Below, in pieces: positions 63,955-64,000 of a stretch of DNA of 64,000 nt. Positions within the stretch are counted from its first letter, which is position 1; every line of letters begins with the position of its first letter. Origin of the DNA: Hanleya hanleyi (lineage: Eukaryota; Mollusca; Polyplacophora; Lepidopleurida; Hanleyidae). The position numbers were made by a program, and so were the translations under genes. The stretch lies in the NCBI GenBank assembly GCA_036873755.1, contig JAVTVY010019002.1:16718-80717 (forward strand), in the 5' to 3' direction. The notes below the pieces were generated by a model that did not search any database, had not been told where the DNA came from, and saw only the letters and a list, made by a program, of their open reading frames with translations.

Positions 63955-64000
63955 TAAATCAACAAGTCTATATCCTGACAACACATATAAACCCGAGCTC

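Larger units (their letters stand above)
59591..64000 (-). mobile_element. DIRS-like tyrosine-recombinase retrotransposon (right edge cut by the window)
   Basis: On the minus strand, in order: a Gag-like frame, RT-RNase H and a tyrosine recombinase. This gene set, with a recombinase in place of a DDE integrase, defines DIRS/Ngaro/PAT-type elements. The 5' terminal repeat lies beyond 64,000; the 3' terminal and internal complementary repeats were not identified with certainty (the 39-bp repeat is a candidate). Confidence 0.85.

Overview
The window looks like animal nuclear DNA, most likely from a mollusc and probably a gastropod. It is AT-rich and full of repeats. It shows the TACATGTACATGTA-type motifs and AGGTCA-rich dispersed repeats I associate with mollusc genomes, and a SINE-like unit (about 2,305-2,670) resembling repeats I recall from abalone and limpets. 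I inferred this from pattern memory, not from a search. There is no convincing intact host gene; almost everything recognisable is mobile or viral in origin.

Layout. 1-8,380: copies of an AGGTCA-rich repeat, interrupted at 6,210-7,465 by a hAT-like element carrying a BED-finger-type exon. 8,381-15,584: non-coding DNA with a nested MITE pair, a near-perfect 132-bp palindrome and two inverted-repeat pairs. 15,585-52,818: a composite element bounded by long terminal inverted repeats (TIRs), described next. 52,830-56,460: a coiled-coil gene remnant, a 5'-truncated Jockey/CR1-type LINE on the minus strand, and a death-domain coding region with one frameshift. 57,747-59,499: the tail of a second LINE, with a 39-bp direct repeat on each side. 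59,591-64,000: a DIRS-like tyrosine-recombinase retrotransposon on the minus strand, running off the right edge.

The composite element is the main interest. Its TIRs are about 2 kb. They are built from roughly 150-bp units that each carry a GCGCATGCGC (NRF-1-like) palindrome, with a tRNA-like sequence near each outer end. On the left is a large imperfect palindrome (about 18,060-27,640) carrying four copies, in mirror orientation, of a gene for a C2H2 zinc-finger protein. On the right, 43,104-50,140 holds a fifth copy of that gene (minus strand), then, on the plus strand, the C-terminal part of a likely packaging ATPase, a small basic core-like protein, a Pro/Arg-rich protein, a penton-like protein, a pX/Mu-like protein, a major-capsid-like protein and an adenain-type cysteine protease. 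This is the virion gene set of a Polinton/adintovirus-type DNA virus. Most of these genes carry frameshifts, stops or insertions. No DNA polymerase or retroviral-type integrase domain is visible, and the ATPase N-terminus has been lost at a deletion junction near 44,425.

Later insertions cut the viral element: a 5.2-kb TIR element with a captured, decayed multi-exon gene (28,704-33,946); a Ty3/gypsy retrotransposon of the Gmr1 type with integrase upstream of reverse transcriptase (34,714-43,098; 5-bp TSD AAGAG), whose left LTR holds a further 1.67-kb hAT-like insertion; a Penelope-like RT pseudogene (about 21,584-22,975); and a 952-bp solo LTR (46,676-47,627) inside the penton-like gene. The order of events is therefore: viral integration and palindrome formation, gene decay, then several waves of transposons.
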